Source of the DNA: Planctomycetota bacterium
GTDB lineage: Bacteria; Planctomycetota; B15-G4; SIAN01
Direction: 5' to 3'
Length of the DNA stretch: 64,000 nucleotides
Assembly: GCA_009691715.1 (NCBI GenBank)
Contig: SIAN01000009.1
Coordinates: 43,927-107,926, forward strand
The notes under the pieces are model-generated. The model did not search any database. It was not told the DNA's origin and was given only the letters and a program-made list of their open reading frames with translations. This document shows positions 35,554-44,627 of this stretch, piece after piece. The position numbers and the translations under genes are program-made. Numbering within the stretch: position 1 is the first letter of the stretch; the number at the start of each line of letters is the position of its first letter.

Positions 35554-36897
35554 TCAGGGCAGGAGATGGGTCTCGACGTACTTCGTGTCCATCTGCGCTT
35601 TCCGGAACGCCTCGCTGCGCAGGATTTCCTTGTGGAGCGGGATCGTCGTCTTCACCCCTTCCACAACGAACTCGTCTAGCGCGCGCAGCAGGATCGCGAT
35701 CGCCTCCTCGCGCGTCTCACCGCGGACGATCAGCTTGCCGATCATCGAATCGTAGTGGGACGGGATGCGGTAGCCGGCGTGCGCATGGGTATCGAGACGG
35801 ACGTTGCGTCCACCCGGTGCGATCCAGGTGGTGATGACGCCCGGAGACGGCTTGAACCCCTGCGCCGGATCCTCGGCGTTGATGCGGCATTCGATGGCGT
35901 GACCGCGCAACTGGATCTCTTCCTGCTTCCACGGCAGCCGTTCGCCGGCGGCGACGCGCAACTGCGCCTCGATCAGGTCGATGCCGGTGACCTCCTCGGT
36001 CACGGGGTGCTCGACCTGGATGCGCGCGTTCACTTCCATGAAGTAGAAGCGATTGTCGGCATCGAGCAGGAATTCGATCGTGCCGGCGTTGTAGTAGCCG
36101 GCCTGCTTGCACAGCGCGCGAGCCGCATCGCCCATCTGCTGGCGGAGTTCCGGCGTGACGACGGGTGACGGCGCCTCCTCGATCAGCTTCTGGTGGCGCC
36201 GCTGCGTGGTGCAGTCGCGCTCGCCGAGGCTGAAGACGTTGCCGTGCTGGTCGGCGATGAACTGCACCTCGATGTGGCGCGCCTTCTGGATCATCTTCTC
36301 GAGGTAGACGCTCGAGTCGCCGAAGGCCGCCTCGGCCTCGCTTCGCGCCGCGTGGTAGCCGCTCACGAGCGAGACATCGTTGTGCGCGACGCGCATGCCG
36401 CGACCGCCACCACCGGAGACCGCCTTGATCATGATTGGGTAGCCGAGCTGCTTGGCGATCGCGAGCGCCTCTTGCTCGCTGCCCACCGGACCGTCGCTTC
36501 CCGGAATCGTCGGGACACCGGCTTTCCTCGCCGTGTCTTTCGCCTTCGACTTGTCGCCCATCAGGTTGATCGCCTCGGGCGGCGGACCGATGAAGGTGAT
36601 GCCGCAACTGCGGCAGACCTCGGCGAAGTGCGCCTTCTCGGAAAGGAAGCCGTAACCCGGGTGGATCGCGTCGACGTCGGCGATTTCGGCTGCGCTCACG
36701 ATCCGCGAGATGTCGAGGTAGCTCTGCGCCGAGCGCGCTGGCCCGATGCAGATCGTGTCGTGCGCCATGCTGAGGTAGCGCGCGCCTTTGTCGGCCTCCG
36801 AGCAGACCGCGACCGCCTCGATCCCCATCTGGTGGCACGCGCGCATGATCCGCAGCGCGATCTCGCCGCGGTTGGCGATCAGGATGCGTCTGAACAC
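35554..36897 (-). CDS. accC: Acetyl-CoA carboxylase biotin carboxylase subunit
   Basis: The 447-residue enzyme shows the complete biotin carboxylase pattern: [17 protein letters not shown], the [12 protein letters not shown] block, [17 protein letters not shown], the Gly-rich ATP loop [30 protein letters not shown] and [20 protein letters not shown]. It carboxylates biotin on AccB using ATP and bicarbonate, the first step of fatty-acid synthesis. Length is standard. It follows accB by seven bases. Confidence 0.98.
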   Translation of the reverse strand: MFRRILIANRGEIALRIMRACHQMGIEAVAVCSEADKGARYLSMAHDTICIGPARSAQSYLDISRIVSAAEIADVDAIHPGYGFLSEKAHFAEVCRSCGITFIGPPPEAINLMGDKSKAKDTARKAGVPTIPGSDGPVGSEQEALAIAKQLGYPIMIKAVSGGGGRGMRVAHNDVSLVSGYHAARSEAEAAFGDSSVYLEKMIQKARHIEVQFIADQHGNVFSLGERDCTTQRRHQKLIEEAPSPVVTPELRQQMGDAARALCKQAGYYNAGTIEFLLDADNRFYFMEVNARIQVEHPVTEEVTGIDLIEAQLRVAAGERLPWKQEEIQLRGHAIECRINAEDPAQGFKPSPGVITTWIAPGGRNVRLDTHAHAGYRIPSHYDSMIGKLIVRGETREEAIAILLRALDEFVVEGVKTTIPLHKEILRSEAFRKAQMDTKYVETHLLP

Positions 36898-36904
36898 CGG
36901 CGCG

Positions 36905-37462
36905 TCAGCTCGACTGGATCACGAAGAGCGGCTGGCCGTACTCGACGGCTTCCCCGTTCTCGACCAGGATCTGCACGACCTTGCCGCCCTGCTCCGCCTT
37001 GATCTCGTTCAGGACCTTCATCGCCTCGATGATGCAGAGAACGGTGTCGGCTTTGACCGTGTCGCCTTCCATCACGAACGGCTTCGACTCGGGGGACGCG
37101 GCCCGATAGAAAGTCCCCACCATCGGCGACAGGAACTTTTCGCCAGCCGGTGCGGCCGGCTTCGCCGGCGCCGCCTCGGTGGACAGCGGGGCAGCGGCGG
37201 GTGGAGTCGGGGCACCGGTCGCGCCGCCGGCGTAGACCATCGGCGCCGCCATCGACAGCCCCATCGGCGCCGTCGAAGTCTTGCTCAAGCGAACCGAGTG
37301 GCCGTCGGGTCCGATCTCGAGCTCGACGAGCGCGTGCTCCTGCATGAGGCCGAGCAACGCACGCACGCGCGCGATCTCGGGATCATGCGCTGCCGGCGCG
37401 GGCGCACGAGCGGCCTTCACCGCCTCCGCCACGCGCTTCACCGCCTTCTTCTTGCGTCCCAT
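36905..37462 (-). CDS. accB: Biotin carboxyl carrier protein of acetyl-CoA carboxylase
   Basis: The 185-residue protein ends with the biotinyl domain: [20 protein letters not shown] and [15 protein letters not shown], in which the lysine of EAMKV carries biotin. The middle is an Ala/Pro-rich flexible linker, as usual, and the N-terminus is basic ([11 protein letters not shown]). ATG at 37462 has AGAGGAG about nine bases upstream. It is encoded between efp and accC, the common efp-accB-accC order in many bacteria. Confidence 0.97.
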   Translation of the reverse strand: MGRKKKAVKRVAEAVKAARAPAPAAHDPEIARVRALLGLMQEHALVELEIGPDGHSVRLSKTSTAPMGLSMAAPMVYAGGATGAPTPPAAAPLSTEAAPAKPAAPAGEKFLSPMVGTFYRAASPESKPFVMEGDTVKADTVLCIIEAMKVLNEIKAEQGGKVVQILVENGEAVEYGQPLFVIQSS

Positions 37463-37507
37463 CCCCTCGACTCCTCTGTGTCCTGTGGATCCAGCTCTTG
37501 CCGCGCG

Positions 37508-37530
37508 CCGGACCACCCGCACTGGTCCGG
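37508..37530. promoter_or_regulatory. Hairpin between efp and accB
   Basis: CCGGACCA (37508-37515) and TGGTCCGG (37523-37530) form a perfect 8-bp stem with a 7-base loop in the 92-base gap between efp and accB. No T-run follows. It could set the ratio of efp to acc transcript by partial termination or mRNA processing. Confidence 0.45.
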
Positions 37531-37554
37531 ACCGGAACGGGCCGGCCCACAATG

Positions 37555-38118
37555 TCAGCAGCGGTCGACGTAGCGCCGATCGCGCGTGTCGACCTTGATC
37601 CGGGTGCCGACGATGACGAAGCCCGGAACCATGACCTTCGCCCCGGTGTCGAGCTTCGCCGGCTTGTTTCCGCCCGCCGCCTGCTGCCCCTTGAGGTGCG
37701 GCTCGGTCTCGACGACGTCGAACTCCATGAAGTCAGGCAGCGCGATCGAGATCAACTCGCCCTCGTAGACCTTCGCGCTGCACTTCGTGTTTTCCTTCAG
37801 GAAATCGAGCAGCGGCTCGACCTTCTTCTTGTCGATGTGGTGCTGGTCGAAGCTCTCCGTGTCCATGAACACGTAGTGCTCACCGTCGCGATAGAGATAC
37901 TCCCACTCGACCTTGTCGAGGATCGCCTGCTCGACCGCCTGCTTGGCGTCGAAGTTGGGCTCGAGCACCTGCCCCGTCTTCAGGCTCTTCAGCTTGGTGC
38001 GGATGAACGGCGTCCCTTTGCCGGGCTTGACGAACTGGAACTCGATGATGTCCCAGAGCTGTCCCTCGTAGCGGATCGTGATGCCGTTCTTGAATTCGTT
38101 GCTGGAGATAGTCGGCAT
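37555..38118 (-). CDS. efp: Elongation factor P
   Basis: The 187-residue protein aligns along its whole length with [56 protein letters not shown] and the C-terminal [19 protein letters not shown]. It rescues ribosomes stalled at proline runs. The residue that is beta-lysylated in E. coli is a lysine here too (K34, in KPGKG). No modification enzyme is encoded nearby. ATG at 38118 gives the standard length. Confidence 0.97.
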   Translation of the reverse strand: MPTISSNEFKNGITIRYEGQLWDIIEFQFVKPGKGTPFIRTKLKSLKTGQVLEPNFDAKQAVEQAILDKVEWEYLYRDGEHYVFMDTESFDQHHIDKKKVEPLLDFLKENTKCSAKVYEGELISIALPDFMEFDVVETEPHLKGQQAAGGNKPAKLDTGAKVMVPGFVIVGTRIKVDTRDRRYVDRC

Positions 38119-38188
38119 GAATGGGTCGTGGGAAGGGGTGGCGAAAGGAGCGACCGCGGCGCGCGTGCCGCCCCGCCAAGGGGGCGCC

Positions 38189-38217
38189 ATTTAGGGGGCG
38201 GTTCGCATCGAAGTCAA
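38189..38217 (-). promoter_or_regulatory. Candidate promoter of the efp-accB-accC operon
   Basis: On the minus strand TTGACT (38212-38217) and CTAAAT (38189-38194) are 17 bases apart, close to a standard -35/-10 pair. They lie about 70 bases before the efp start codon. The spacer and leader also contain a GC-rich inverted repeat (CCGCCCC and GGGGCGG), which could end transcription from asd or shape the leader. Confidence 0.5.
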
Positions 38218-38241
38218 GGAACGCGCCCGGAGCAGGGCATC

Positions 38242-39258
38242 TCAGCCCGTGCCGAACTGCAGTTCCGCGAGCTGCACCGCGGTCAGCGCTGCGCCTTTGC
38301 GCAACTGGTCGCCCGCGAGGAAGAAGGTGAAGCAGCCCGGACGGTCGGCTGGCCGGATGCGGCCGACCTGGACCAGATCGCCGCCTGCGGCAAGTCGCGG
38401 CATCGGCAGGACGCCCCGCGCGAGGTCATCGCGCAGCTCGATTCCGGCAGCGTCGCGCAACGCGGCGATCACGTCGTCGAGGCGCGCTTCGCGATCACGA
38501 AGCTCGACCAGCACCGATTCGCTGTGCGCGCGCAGCACCGGCACCCGCACGCAGGTCGCGACGATCGACAGGTCGGGCCGTTCCAGGATTCGACGCACCT
38601 CGTCGCCGACCTTTTTCTCTTCGCCGGTCGTGCGCGCCGCGACGTCATCGCCGGGATCGATCTCGCCGATCGAGGGGATGCAGTTGAACGCGAACGGCGG
38701 TGACGCGCCGGCGGGCAGTACTTCGCCCGCGAGCTCGCGCCGAAGCTCGTCCTTCAGCCGTTCGAGCGCACGACGGCCGCCTCCCGAAACCGCCTGGTAG
38801 GTCGAGACGACCACCCGGTCGAGCCCGAATGCGCGCTCGAGCGGCGCGAGGGCGAGAACCAGCAGGATCGCAGTGCAGTTGGCGACCGCAGCGTGGCGGA
38901 TCGCGGGCGTCAGGCGATGTCCGTTCACTTCTGGCACCACCAGCGCGACTTTCGGATCGAGGCGGAACGCGCTGGTGTTGTCGTAGAGGCGCGGGCGGCC
39001 GGCCAGCAGCTTCGGTGCGAGCGCGCGCGAGATCGAGGCGCCGGCCGACAGGAAGACCAGATCGCACTCATCGAGCCGCGCACCCTCGAGCGGGAGCACC
39101 GGCCACTCCCTGCCAGCGAACCGCACCGCGCGACCGACACTGCGCTCGCTCGCGGTCGGCACCAATTCGCCGACCGGGAATCCACGCTGCTCCATCACGG
39201 CGAGCAGTTCCTCGCCGACCGCTCCTGTCGCTCCGACGATTCCGACGCGCAATCTCAT
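38242..39258 (-). CDS. asd: Aspartate-semialdehyde dehydrogenase
   Basis: The 338-residue enzyme has VGIVGATGAVGEELLAVM for NADP binding, YDNTSAFR, the active-site ANCTAI with C128, YQAVSGGGRRALE, FNCIPSIG and the histidine region RVPVLRAHSESV. It reduces aspartyl phosphate to the semialdehyde, feeding lysine, diaminopimelate, methionine and threonine synthesis. ATG at 39258 overlaps the stop of the upstream molybdopterin gene (ATGA), an unusual pairing of pathways. Confidence 0.96.
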   Translation of the reverse strand: MRLRVGIVGATGAVGEELLAVMEQRGFPVGELVPTASERSVGRAVRFAGREWPVLPLEGARLDECDLVFLSAGASISRALAPKLLAGRPRLYDNTSAFRLDPKVALVVPEVNGHRLTPAIRHAAVANCTAILLVLALAPLERAFGLDRVVVSTYQAVSGGGRRALERLKDELRRELAGEVLPAGASPPFAFNCIPSIGEIDPGDDVAARTTGEEKKVGDEVRRILERPDLSIVATCVRVPVLRAHSESVLVELRDREARLDDVIAALRDAAGIELRDDLARGVLPMPRLAAGGDLVQVGRIRPADRPGCFTFFLAGDQLRKGAALTAVQLAELQFGTG

Positions 39259-39800
39259 CGACTCTGATCCTTTGGCGCGCGCACACCCACTTCGGCCTGG
39301 CAGTCGCGAACCGCATCCGCCAGCAGACGAACGGCATGCGTCAGCACCGGCCGCACGACTTCGAGGCACTCGACCGCGCCACGCGGCGAACCCGGCAGAT
39401 TGATGATGAGCGCGCCGCGAAGCGTTCCGGCGGTCGCGCGCGACAGCATCGCCATCGGGGTGACCAGCAAGCTCCTCGCGCGCATCGCCTCGCCGATGCC
39501 TGGCAGCTCGCGCTCGATCACCGCCCGCGTCGCCTCGACCGTGACGTCGCGCGCGGCGATGCCGGTCCCGCCGGAAGTCAGCACGACGGCGTGGGCCGCT
39601 GCAAGCTCACGCAGCGCCGCCTCGATCAAGGCCCGATCGTCGGCGACCACCCGCGTGGTCGCCAGCCGATGGCCCGCGGCGGCGAGCACCGGCGCCAGCA
39701 ACTCTGCGGTCGCATCGTCGCGGACTCCGGCCGCCGCCCGATCGGAGCAGAGGAGCAGCGCGACGGCCACTCCGCTGGCCGCCGCAGACGGCTCGTTCAT
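39255..39800 (-). CDS. MogA/MoaB-family molybdopterin protein
   Basis: The 181-residue protein has the molybdopterin-binding fold pattern: VALLLCSDRAAAG, the VVLTSGGTGIAARD block, then ELPGIGEAMR and ALIINLPGSPRGAVECL. Members adenylylate molybdopterin before molybdenum insertion (MogA) or are close relatives with uncertain roles (MoaB). Its ATG at 39800 overlaps the moaC stop and its stop overlaps the asd start, so three genes form a coupled unit. Confidence 0.92.
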   Translation of the reverse strand: MNEPSAAASGVAVALLLCSDRAAAGVRDDATAELLAPVLAAAGHRLATTRVVADDRALIEAALRELAAAHAVVLTSGGTGIAARDVTVEATRAVIERELPGIGEAMRARSLLVTPMAMLSRATAGTLRGALIINLPGSPRGAVECLEVVRPVLTHAVRLLADAVRDCQAEVGVRAPKDQSR

Positions 39801-40318
39801 GCGCGCTTCGCTCCGCGTGCCTCGCGCCGCAGGTAGTCGCCCGACTTGCCGCCCGACTTTGTGAGCAGCACGACCTGCTCGATCACGGCCGAACGATCGA
39901 CGGCCTTCACCATGTCGTAAAGCGCCAGAGCACCGACGCTCGCGGCCGTCATCGCCTCCATCTCCACGCCGGTGCGATCGACTGCGACCACCTCCGCATC
40001 GATCACCCACTCCCCGCGCGCGATCCGCGACAGGTCGGCGTCGATCTTGGTGAGGCGCAGCGGGTGGCAGAGCGGGATCAGGTTCGCGGTCTGCTTTGCC
40101 GCCCCGATCGCGGCGAGCCGAACCACGTCGCGCGCGCCGCCCTTCTTCAGCGTGCCCGCCAGCAGCGCGCGATCGGCCGCGACCGACAGTCGGACCCGCG
40201 CCCGCGCCGTCGCTCGCCGAAGGGTCAATTCCTTGGCGCCGACATCGACCATGCGCGGCGCGCCAGCGGCATCGAGGTGGGTGATGGGACGGGTCGCAGC
40301 CATGAGGCGGGCGATCAT
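39797..40318 (-). CDS. moaC: Cyclic pyranopterin monophosphate synthase
   Basis: The 173-residue protein matches MoaC: PRMVDVGAKELTLRRA, GTLKKGGARDVVRLAAI, AAKQTANLIPLCHPLRL, DRTGVEMEAMTAASVGALALYDMVKAVDR (read as two adjoining blocks) and LLTKSGGKSG. It acts after MoaA to make the pyranopterin ring of molybdenum cofactor. ATG at 40303 is an alternative start that would trim five residues. No moaA is in the window; moaD and moaE lie at about 58 kb. Confidence 0.95.
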   Translation of the reverse strand: MIARLMAATRPITHLDAAGAPRMVDVGAKELTLRRATARARVRLSVAADRALLAGTLKKGGARDVVRLAAIGAAKQTANLIPLCHPLRLTKIDADLSRIARGEWVIDAEVVAVDRTGVEMEAMTAASVGALALYDMVKAVDRSAVIEQVVLLTKSGGKSGDYLRREARGAKRA

Positions 40319-40517
40319 AGGCGCGTCCGCAGCGCACCCGTGTTGCGGGACTCTCCTGCCCGCCTAATGTCGTCCGGCCCCACAACAACCGCGGGCCGCG
40401 GTCGTACGGGTGTCGCTCGTCCGCTTGAGCGGATGGCGGAGGCCGGACGAAGCACGCTAGTGACGGAACCAACCGCAGCACGCGCTGCGGGCGCATGGCG
40501 CCCACTTGGAGACCTCG
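40319..40517 (+). promoter_or_regulatory. Divergent promoter region and structured leader of the S41 protease gene
   Basis: A promoter-like pair, TTGCGG (40343-40348) and TAATGT (40365-40370), is spaced by 16 bases. Downstream, TCGTCCGGCC (40370-40379) pairs perfectly with GGCCGGACGA (40441-40450), enclosing a smaller stem TCCGCT/AGCGGA. A further stem, CCGCAGC/GCTGCGG, comes shortly before the gene. The leader is about 140 bases and could fold into a compact structure. It does not match a riboswitch class I know. Confidence 0.4.
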
Positions 40518-42926
40518 GTGATTCGCAACTGGATGGCGGTGCTCGCGTTCTGTGCGCTCGGGTTCCCTGCTCCCATGGGTCTGGCTCCAGGTCTCGATGA
40601 ACGGGTCGATGCGATCCTCGGCCGCGCCGAAAAAGGCAGCCTGGCCGCCATCTGCGACGCCGCCCGCGAGCTCACCGAACTGGGCGTTTCGGCCAAGGCC
40701 GAGCTGAAGGCGAAGGTGACGCAAGACGCGGCACGAGCAGCCAGCCCGGCGGTGCGGCTCGCGATTGGCCGCGCGCTGATCGAACTCGATGAGAAAGACC
40801 TCGCGCGCGACACGCTGCTCGCCGTCGCGCAGGAGTCCGCGGCGCCCGCGGCGACGCGGCTGCTTGCGGTGCAGATGCTTGGCGTCGGCGATTTCTCGAT
40901 GGACGAGGCGGTGGTGAAGTTGATGAAGGCGCGCCTCGACGCCGAGCTCGATCCGATCGCGAAGATCGCGACCGCCAAGGCGCTCTACAAGGTGAGCACG
41001 GGCGATCGGCCGCGCGCGGTTAAGGAGATGGAGCGGGCGCTCGAATCGGAGCGGTCCGACGTGCGCGCGCAGGCAGCGTTGGCGCTGGCTGAGGCCGGCT
41101 CGATCGAGAAGGCGCTCGCGGTGCTGAAAAAGCTGCAGCACGATCCGACGCCCGAGGGTCGCATCGCGCTCGCCTACATCGAGAAGGACAAGGCGGCGCG
41201 CACGATCGAGGCGAAACTGCGCAAAGGAAACGCGCACAACGTCGGCCGCGGCGGCGCTGGCGACGACTACGCGCCGTCGGGCGATCTCGACCTGCTGGAG
41301 GAAGTGCTCGACAAGCTGACCGAGCGCCACGTCGCGGGCAATGACTACCGCACGGCAGAGCTGCGCGAGGAGCTCATCGAGGCTGCTGCCGACGGGATGA
41401 TGCGGCGGATGGATCCGCACTCGAACTTCTTCACCCAAAAGGAGCACGAGCGCTGGAATCTCGACCTGCAGCGCGACTACGGCGGCATCGGCGCCTACGT
41501 CGACCAGATCGGCGAGGAGCGGGTCTTCACCATCACCCGGCCGATCTACAGCGGCCCGGCGTACGAGGCGGGTCTGCGCAGCCGCGACCAGATCTGGAAG
41601 GTCGACGGCTGGGAGACGACCGGCATCAAGGACATCAACGAGATCATCGCCCGCCTGAAGGGCCCGGCCGGCACGCCGGTCACGATCACCGTGTTCCGCC
41701 GCGGCTGGACCGAGCCGCAGGAGATGCAACTCCACCGCGAGCGCATCGTCATCCCGTCGGTCTCCTACGACATGCTGCCCGGCGAAATCGGCTACATCGA
41801 GCTGGCCACGTTCGCGCGCGAATCGCCAAAGGAGATGGTGGAAGCGCTCCGCGCGCTGGAGAAGCGCGGAATGAAGGGACTCATCCTCGACCTGCGCAAC
41901 GACACGGGCGGCTTCCTCGAGGTGGCGCAGGTCCTCGTCGGCGTGTTCTGCGGCGAAGGCAAACTGGTGGTCCGCACCGAAGGCCCGATGCCGCAGGACA
42001 GCCAGCCGTACGAGACGCCGACGATCGGGATCAACAGCTTCTCCGATCCGAAGAAGCTGCCGATGGCGGCGATGATCAACGACGTGTCGGCCAGCGCTTC
42101 CGAGATCCTGGCGGGCTGCCTGAAGCACTACGGACGCGCGACGCTGGTTGGCACGCACACCTACGGCAAGGGCTCGGTGCAGACGCCGATGTCGCCGTCG
42201 ACCCGCTTCGAGCGCTTCACCGATCAGAACGGCAACGGCGAGTGGGACACCGGCGAGCCGTTCGTGGACCGCAACAACAACGGCAAGTGGGACATCGGTC
42301 CGTACATGAAGATCACGACGGGCCGGTATTTCCTCCCCGACGGCACCACGCCTGATCGCCAGTACGACACCAACGGCATCGTGCTGACGCAGGAGATCGA
42401 CGGCAAGCGTTACATCAAGGGCGGCATCCATCCCGACGCGTTGGTCGATCTGCACGAGCCCGATCTCTGGAAGGAGCAGGAGCTGGCGAAGTTGTTGTCG
42501 AAGAGCACCGATCGTCGGCGCGCGACGATCTTCCACGGCTACCTCGACGACCACTACGAGGCGAATCGCGACCTCTTCCTCAAGCTCGCGATCGGCGATC
42601 GCCACGACTGGAGCCAGTACCCCGGCTTCAACGCGTTCTATGACGGCCTCGACACCCGCCTCGCCAAGGAAGACGTCCGCGTCTACCTGCGCCACTACCT
42701 TCGCGAGCGCGTCTGCGACGATCGCAAGCAGATCTTCCCGGGTCAGGGCTACTTCATCCTGGGCGACTACCAGGAGGACAATCAGCTGCAGGCCGCGATC
42801 AAGTCGGTCCTCGAGCAACTCGGTCGCAAGCCGGTCGACATCGCCGACTACGCCGCGTTCGACACCAAACTGGTCGATGCGGCGGCGGGTGACAAAGCGG
42901 GTGCGACGACCGACGGCGGGAAGTGA
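40518..42926 (+). CDS. C-terminal processing peptidase (S41) with HEAT-like N-terminus and EF-hand-like insert
   Basis: The 802-residue protein has a signal peptide (NWMAVLAFCALGFPAPMG), a helical HEAT-like region to about residue 235, a PDZ domain at about 320-396 (DYGGIGAYVDQIG, RSRDQIWKVDGWE) and an S41 catalytic domain. The serine box NDVSASASEILAGCLKHYG holds the nucleophile, and K551 in THTYGKGSVQ is the general base. Between VQTP and KITTGRYFLPDG lies an insert with two Asp/Asn-rich loops (residues 569-592). GTG at 40518 is chosen for the GGAG six bases upstream. Such proteases trim C-termini of periplasmic proteins; this one acts outside the cytoplasmic membrane. Confidence 0.93.
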   Translation: MIRNWMAVLAFCALGFPAPMGLAPGLDERVDAILGRAEKGSLAAICDAARELTELGVSAKAELKAKVTQDAARAASPAVRLAIGRALIELDEKDLARDTLLAVAQESAAPAATRLLAVQMLGVGDFSMDEAVVKLMKARLDAELDPIAKIATAKALYKVSTGDRPRAVKEMERALESERSDVRAQAALALAEAGSIEKALAVLKKLQHDPTPEGRIALAYIEKDKAARTIEAKLRKGNAHNVGRGGAGDDYAPSGDLDLLEEVLDKLTERHVAGNDYRTAELREELIEAAADGMMRRMDPHSNFFTQKEHERWNLDLQRDYGGIGAYVDQIGEERVFTITRPIYSGPAYEAGLRSRDQIWKVDGWETTGIKDINEIIARLKGPAGTPVTITVFRRGWTEPQEMQLHRERIVIPSVSYDMLPGEIGYIELATFARESPKEMVEALRALEKRGMKGLILDLRNDTGGFLEVAQVLVGVFCGEGKLVVRTEGPMPQDSQPYETPTIGINSFSDPKKLPMAAMINDVSASASEILAGCLKHYGRATLVGTHTYGKGSVQTPMSPSTRFERFTDQNGNGEWDTGEPFVDRNNNGKWDIGPYMKITTGRYFLPDGTTPDRQYDTNGIVLTQEIDGKRYIKGGIHPDALVDLHEPDLWKEQELAKLLSKSTDRRRATIFHGYLDDHYEANRDLFLKLAIGDRHDWSQYPGFNAFYDGLDTRLAKEDVRVYLRHYLRERVCDDRKQIFPGQGYFILGDYQEDNQLQAAIKSVLEQLGRKPVDIADYAAFDTKLVDAAAGDKAGATTDGGK

Positions 42927-42952
42927 TCGAACCTCGACGACACGGTGCGCCG

Positions 42953-43351
42953 CTACGGTTCGACGCGAAGCAGGGTGCGGTAGCCGGCTTCGAACACCTC
43001 GTGGAAGTCGAACGCGCCGGCGAAGTCTTCCTTGCGGTCGTGCGCGCCTTGATGCAGTAGGTTCTGATCGATCAAGCGAAAGACGATCTCACCGAGGTCG
43101 TCGGTCGAGTAGACGCCCCAACTCTCGAACACGCAACGCGCCAGCGGCCCGTAATGCTCGAGCCCGAACCGGCGCATTCCTTCGAGCAGGTCGGACACGG
43201 TGACGTGCCGCCCCATCGGCGTCTTCCGGCAACCCGGATGCGCCAAAACGTAATCGAGCGCCTCGAACACGAACTGGTAGGCCTCGACCAAGTAGCGCCG
43301 GTCGCTACGAGCGATCTCTTCGAGCTTCGCTTCCAGAGTCAACGCTGACAT
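42953..43351 (-). CDS. Minf_1886-like PVC conserved protein
   Basis: The 132-residue soluble protein reads LEEIARSDRRYLVEAYQFVF, FGLEHYGPLARCVFESWGV and TDDLGEIVFRLIDQNLLHQ, which I recognise as the small conserved family of Planctomycetes and Verrucomicrobia (TIGR04138, Minf_1886). Its function is unknown. It is all-helical in appearance, with no signal peptide or membrane segment. A GGGAG site lies seven bases before the ATG. It converges with the S41 protease gene with 26 bases between them. Confidence 0.8.
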   Translation of the reverse strand: MSALTLEAKLEEIARSDRRYLVEAYQFVFEALDYVLAHPGCRKTPMGRHVTVSDLLEGMRRFGLEHYGPLARCVFESWGVYSTDDLGEIVFRLIDQNLLHQGAHDRKEDFAGAFDFHEVFEAGYRTLLRVEP

Positions 43352-43377
43352 CGGACTTCTCCCGGTCCCACCGCCGG

Positions 43378-43399
43378 CGCCAAGACGGGCGTCTTGGCG
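43378..43399. promoter_or_regulatory. Perfect 10-bp hairpin in the leader of the Minf_1886-like gene
   Basis: CGCCAAGACG (43378-43387) and CGTCTTGGCG (43390-43399) are perfect inverted copies separated by two bases. The hairpin begins 27 bases upstream of the ATG at 43351, just before the ribosome-binding site. No T-run follows. As DNA it is a near-perfect 22-bp palindrome and could be a protein-binding operator. Confidence 0.5.
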
Positions 43400-43451
43400 T
43401 GCGGTGACACCAGGGGTTCCTATCGGCGGATCGATGGCGACCGGGGAGCTG

Positions 43452-43480
43452 AAAAAGGGTTGGCTTGCCCGGGGGCAACC
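43452..43480 (-). terminator. Probable intrinsic terminator of ricT
   Basis: Read on the minus strand, GGTTG and CAACC (43476-43480 and 43458-43462) form a stem around a GC-rich loop that can itself pair (TTGCCC/GGGCAA), followed by C and five Ts (43452-43456). It lies about 60 bases after the ricT stop codon, the expected place for a Rho-independent terminator. Confidence 0.6.
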
Positions 43481-43540
43481 GCTCGTGGTCCGAGCCTCGT
43501 GACCCCACTACTAATCGTGGTCCTGTCGCCGGACGAAGAG

Positions 43541-44578
43541 CTAGCCCTCGAGATCGGACGGGCCGGCGGCGTCATCGTCGTCGCCAGGTGCGGCCGGCGG
43601 AATCGGCGGCGGACCGCCCTGCGCTGCCGGTGACGTCGGTGACGTCGGTGACGCCGGCTCGACCCGTGCCGGACCGACCCGACGAATCGGCGGAGCCACC
43701 GCGCCACCCGGCTCCACCGCAGCCGTTGGCCGCGGTGGCTTGACCCCGGTCTCGAGCAGCTGCGACACGTGCACGACGTGACGGTCGCCGTTCTCCATCT
43801 CGACCACCAGCTTCTGCAGCAGCAGATCGCAGTTCCTCACCCGCGCAAGGCCGTGCTCGATGCGGACGTAGGCGCCGCGCTTCGGCAGCGTCTTCTGCAG
43901 CTCGATGTAGACCGAGTCCTCGTAGCGCAGGCAGCACTTCAGCTTGCCGCACTGGCCCGCAATCTTGGTCGGGTCGAGCGTCTTCATCTGCTGCTTCGCC
44001 GTCCGCATCGAAACCGGCTGCAGGTCGTGCAGGAAGCTCTTGCAGCAGAGTTCGCGGCCACAGGAGGCGACATCGCCGACGAGGCGCGCCTCGTCGCGGG
44101 CGCCGATCGGCTTCAACTCGATGCGGGTCTTGAAGCGCGTGCCGAGCTCGCGGACGAACTGGTGGAATTCGGCGCGGCCGTTCGAGGAGAAGTGGACGAT
44201 CAGCTTCTCTTTCTCGAACAGGTACTCGGCGCCGACGATCTTCATGCCGAGCCGCTGTTCCTTCGACTTCTCGCGCGCGTAACGGATCTCCTCCATCACG
44301 CCCCGCTTCTTCTGCGCCAGCGCGTTCTGCAGCTCGTCGGGGGTTGCCCGCCGCAACACCGTCCCTTGCGAAGTCGCGCACGAGCCGCAGGCCGACTCAC
44401 CGCAGCCGGCTTCGCCCTGCGAGTCTTCGATCGGCTTGGCCAAGACGACGCCGAGCTCCGTGCCGCGGGCCGAGCGCACCACGCAGGTATCGCCGCCCTT
44501 CAGCTCTTCGCCGGTCTCGACCGTGAACAGGCCGCGCAGGTTTTGGTGGCCGTAGCGGACGGTGGTCAGTCGGCGCAT
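43541..44578 (-). CDS. ricT: PSP1-domain protein, RicT/YaaT family
   Basis: The 345-residue protein has a Cys-rich stretch (CGESACGSCATSQG), then the PSP1 core with LGMKIVGAEYLFEKEKLIVH, FRTRIELKP-type strands, CGRELCCKSFLHDLQPVSM and the diagnostic AGQCGKLKCCLRYEDSVY. In Bacillus this protein (RicT, YaaT) works with RicA and RicF in mRNA maturation and binds iron-sulphur clusters. The C-terminal 70 residues are Pro/Ala-rich, with a short S-P-T repeat encoded by 9-bp repeats at about 43627-43655. It lies next to holB, as in Bacillus (holB-yaaT), which supports both calls. Confidence 0.92.
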   Translation of the reverse strand: MRRLTTVRYGHQNLRGLFTVETGEELKGGDTCVVRSARGTELGVVLAKPIEDSQGEAGCGESACGSCATSQGTVLRRATPDELQNALAQKKRGVMEEIRYAREKSKEQRLGMKIVGAEYLFEKEKLIVHFSSNGRAEFHQFVRELGTRFKTRIELKPIGARDEARLVGDVASCGRELCCKSFLHDLQPVSMRTAKQQMKTLDPTKIAGQCGKLKCCLRYEDSVYIELQKTLPKRGAYVRIEHGLARVRNCDLLLQKLVVEMENGDRHVVHVSQLLETGVKPPRPTAAVEPGGAVAPPIRRVGPARVEPASPTSPTSPAAQGGPPPIPPAAPGDDDDAAGPSDLEG

Positions 44579-44627
44579 CGGGATCTCATCGGAGATTTCT
44601 CACACAAGCGCCATCGCCCAAGATCGG

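Noticed and set aside
38165..38205. GC-rich inverted repeat as a terminator of asd.
   Set aside because: No T-run follows on the minus strand, and the repeat overlaps the better-supported efp promoter, so it was only mentioned there.
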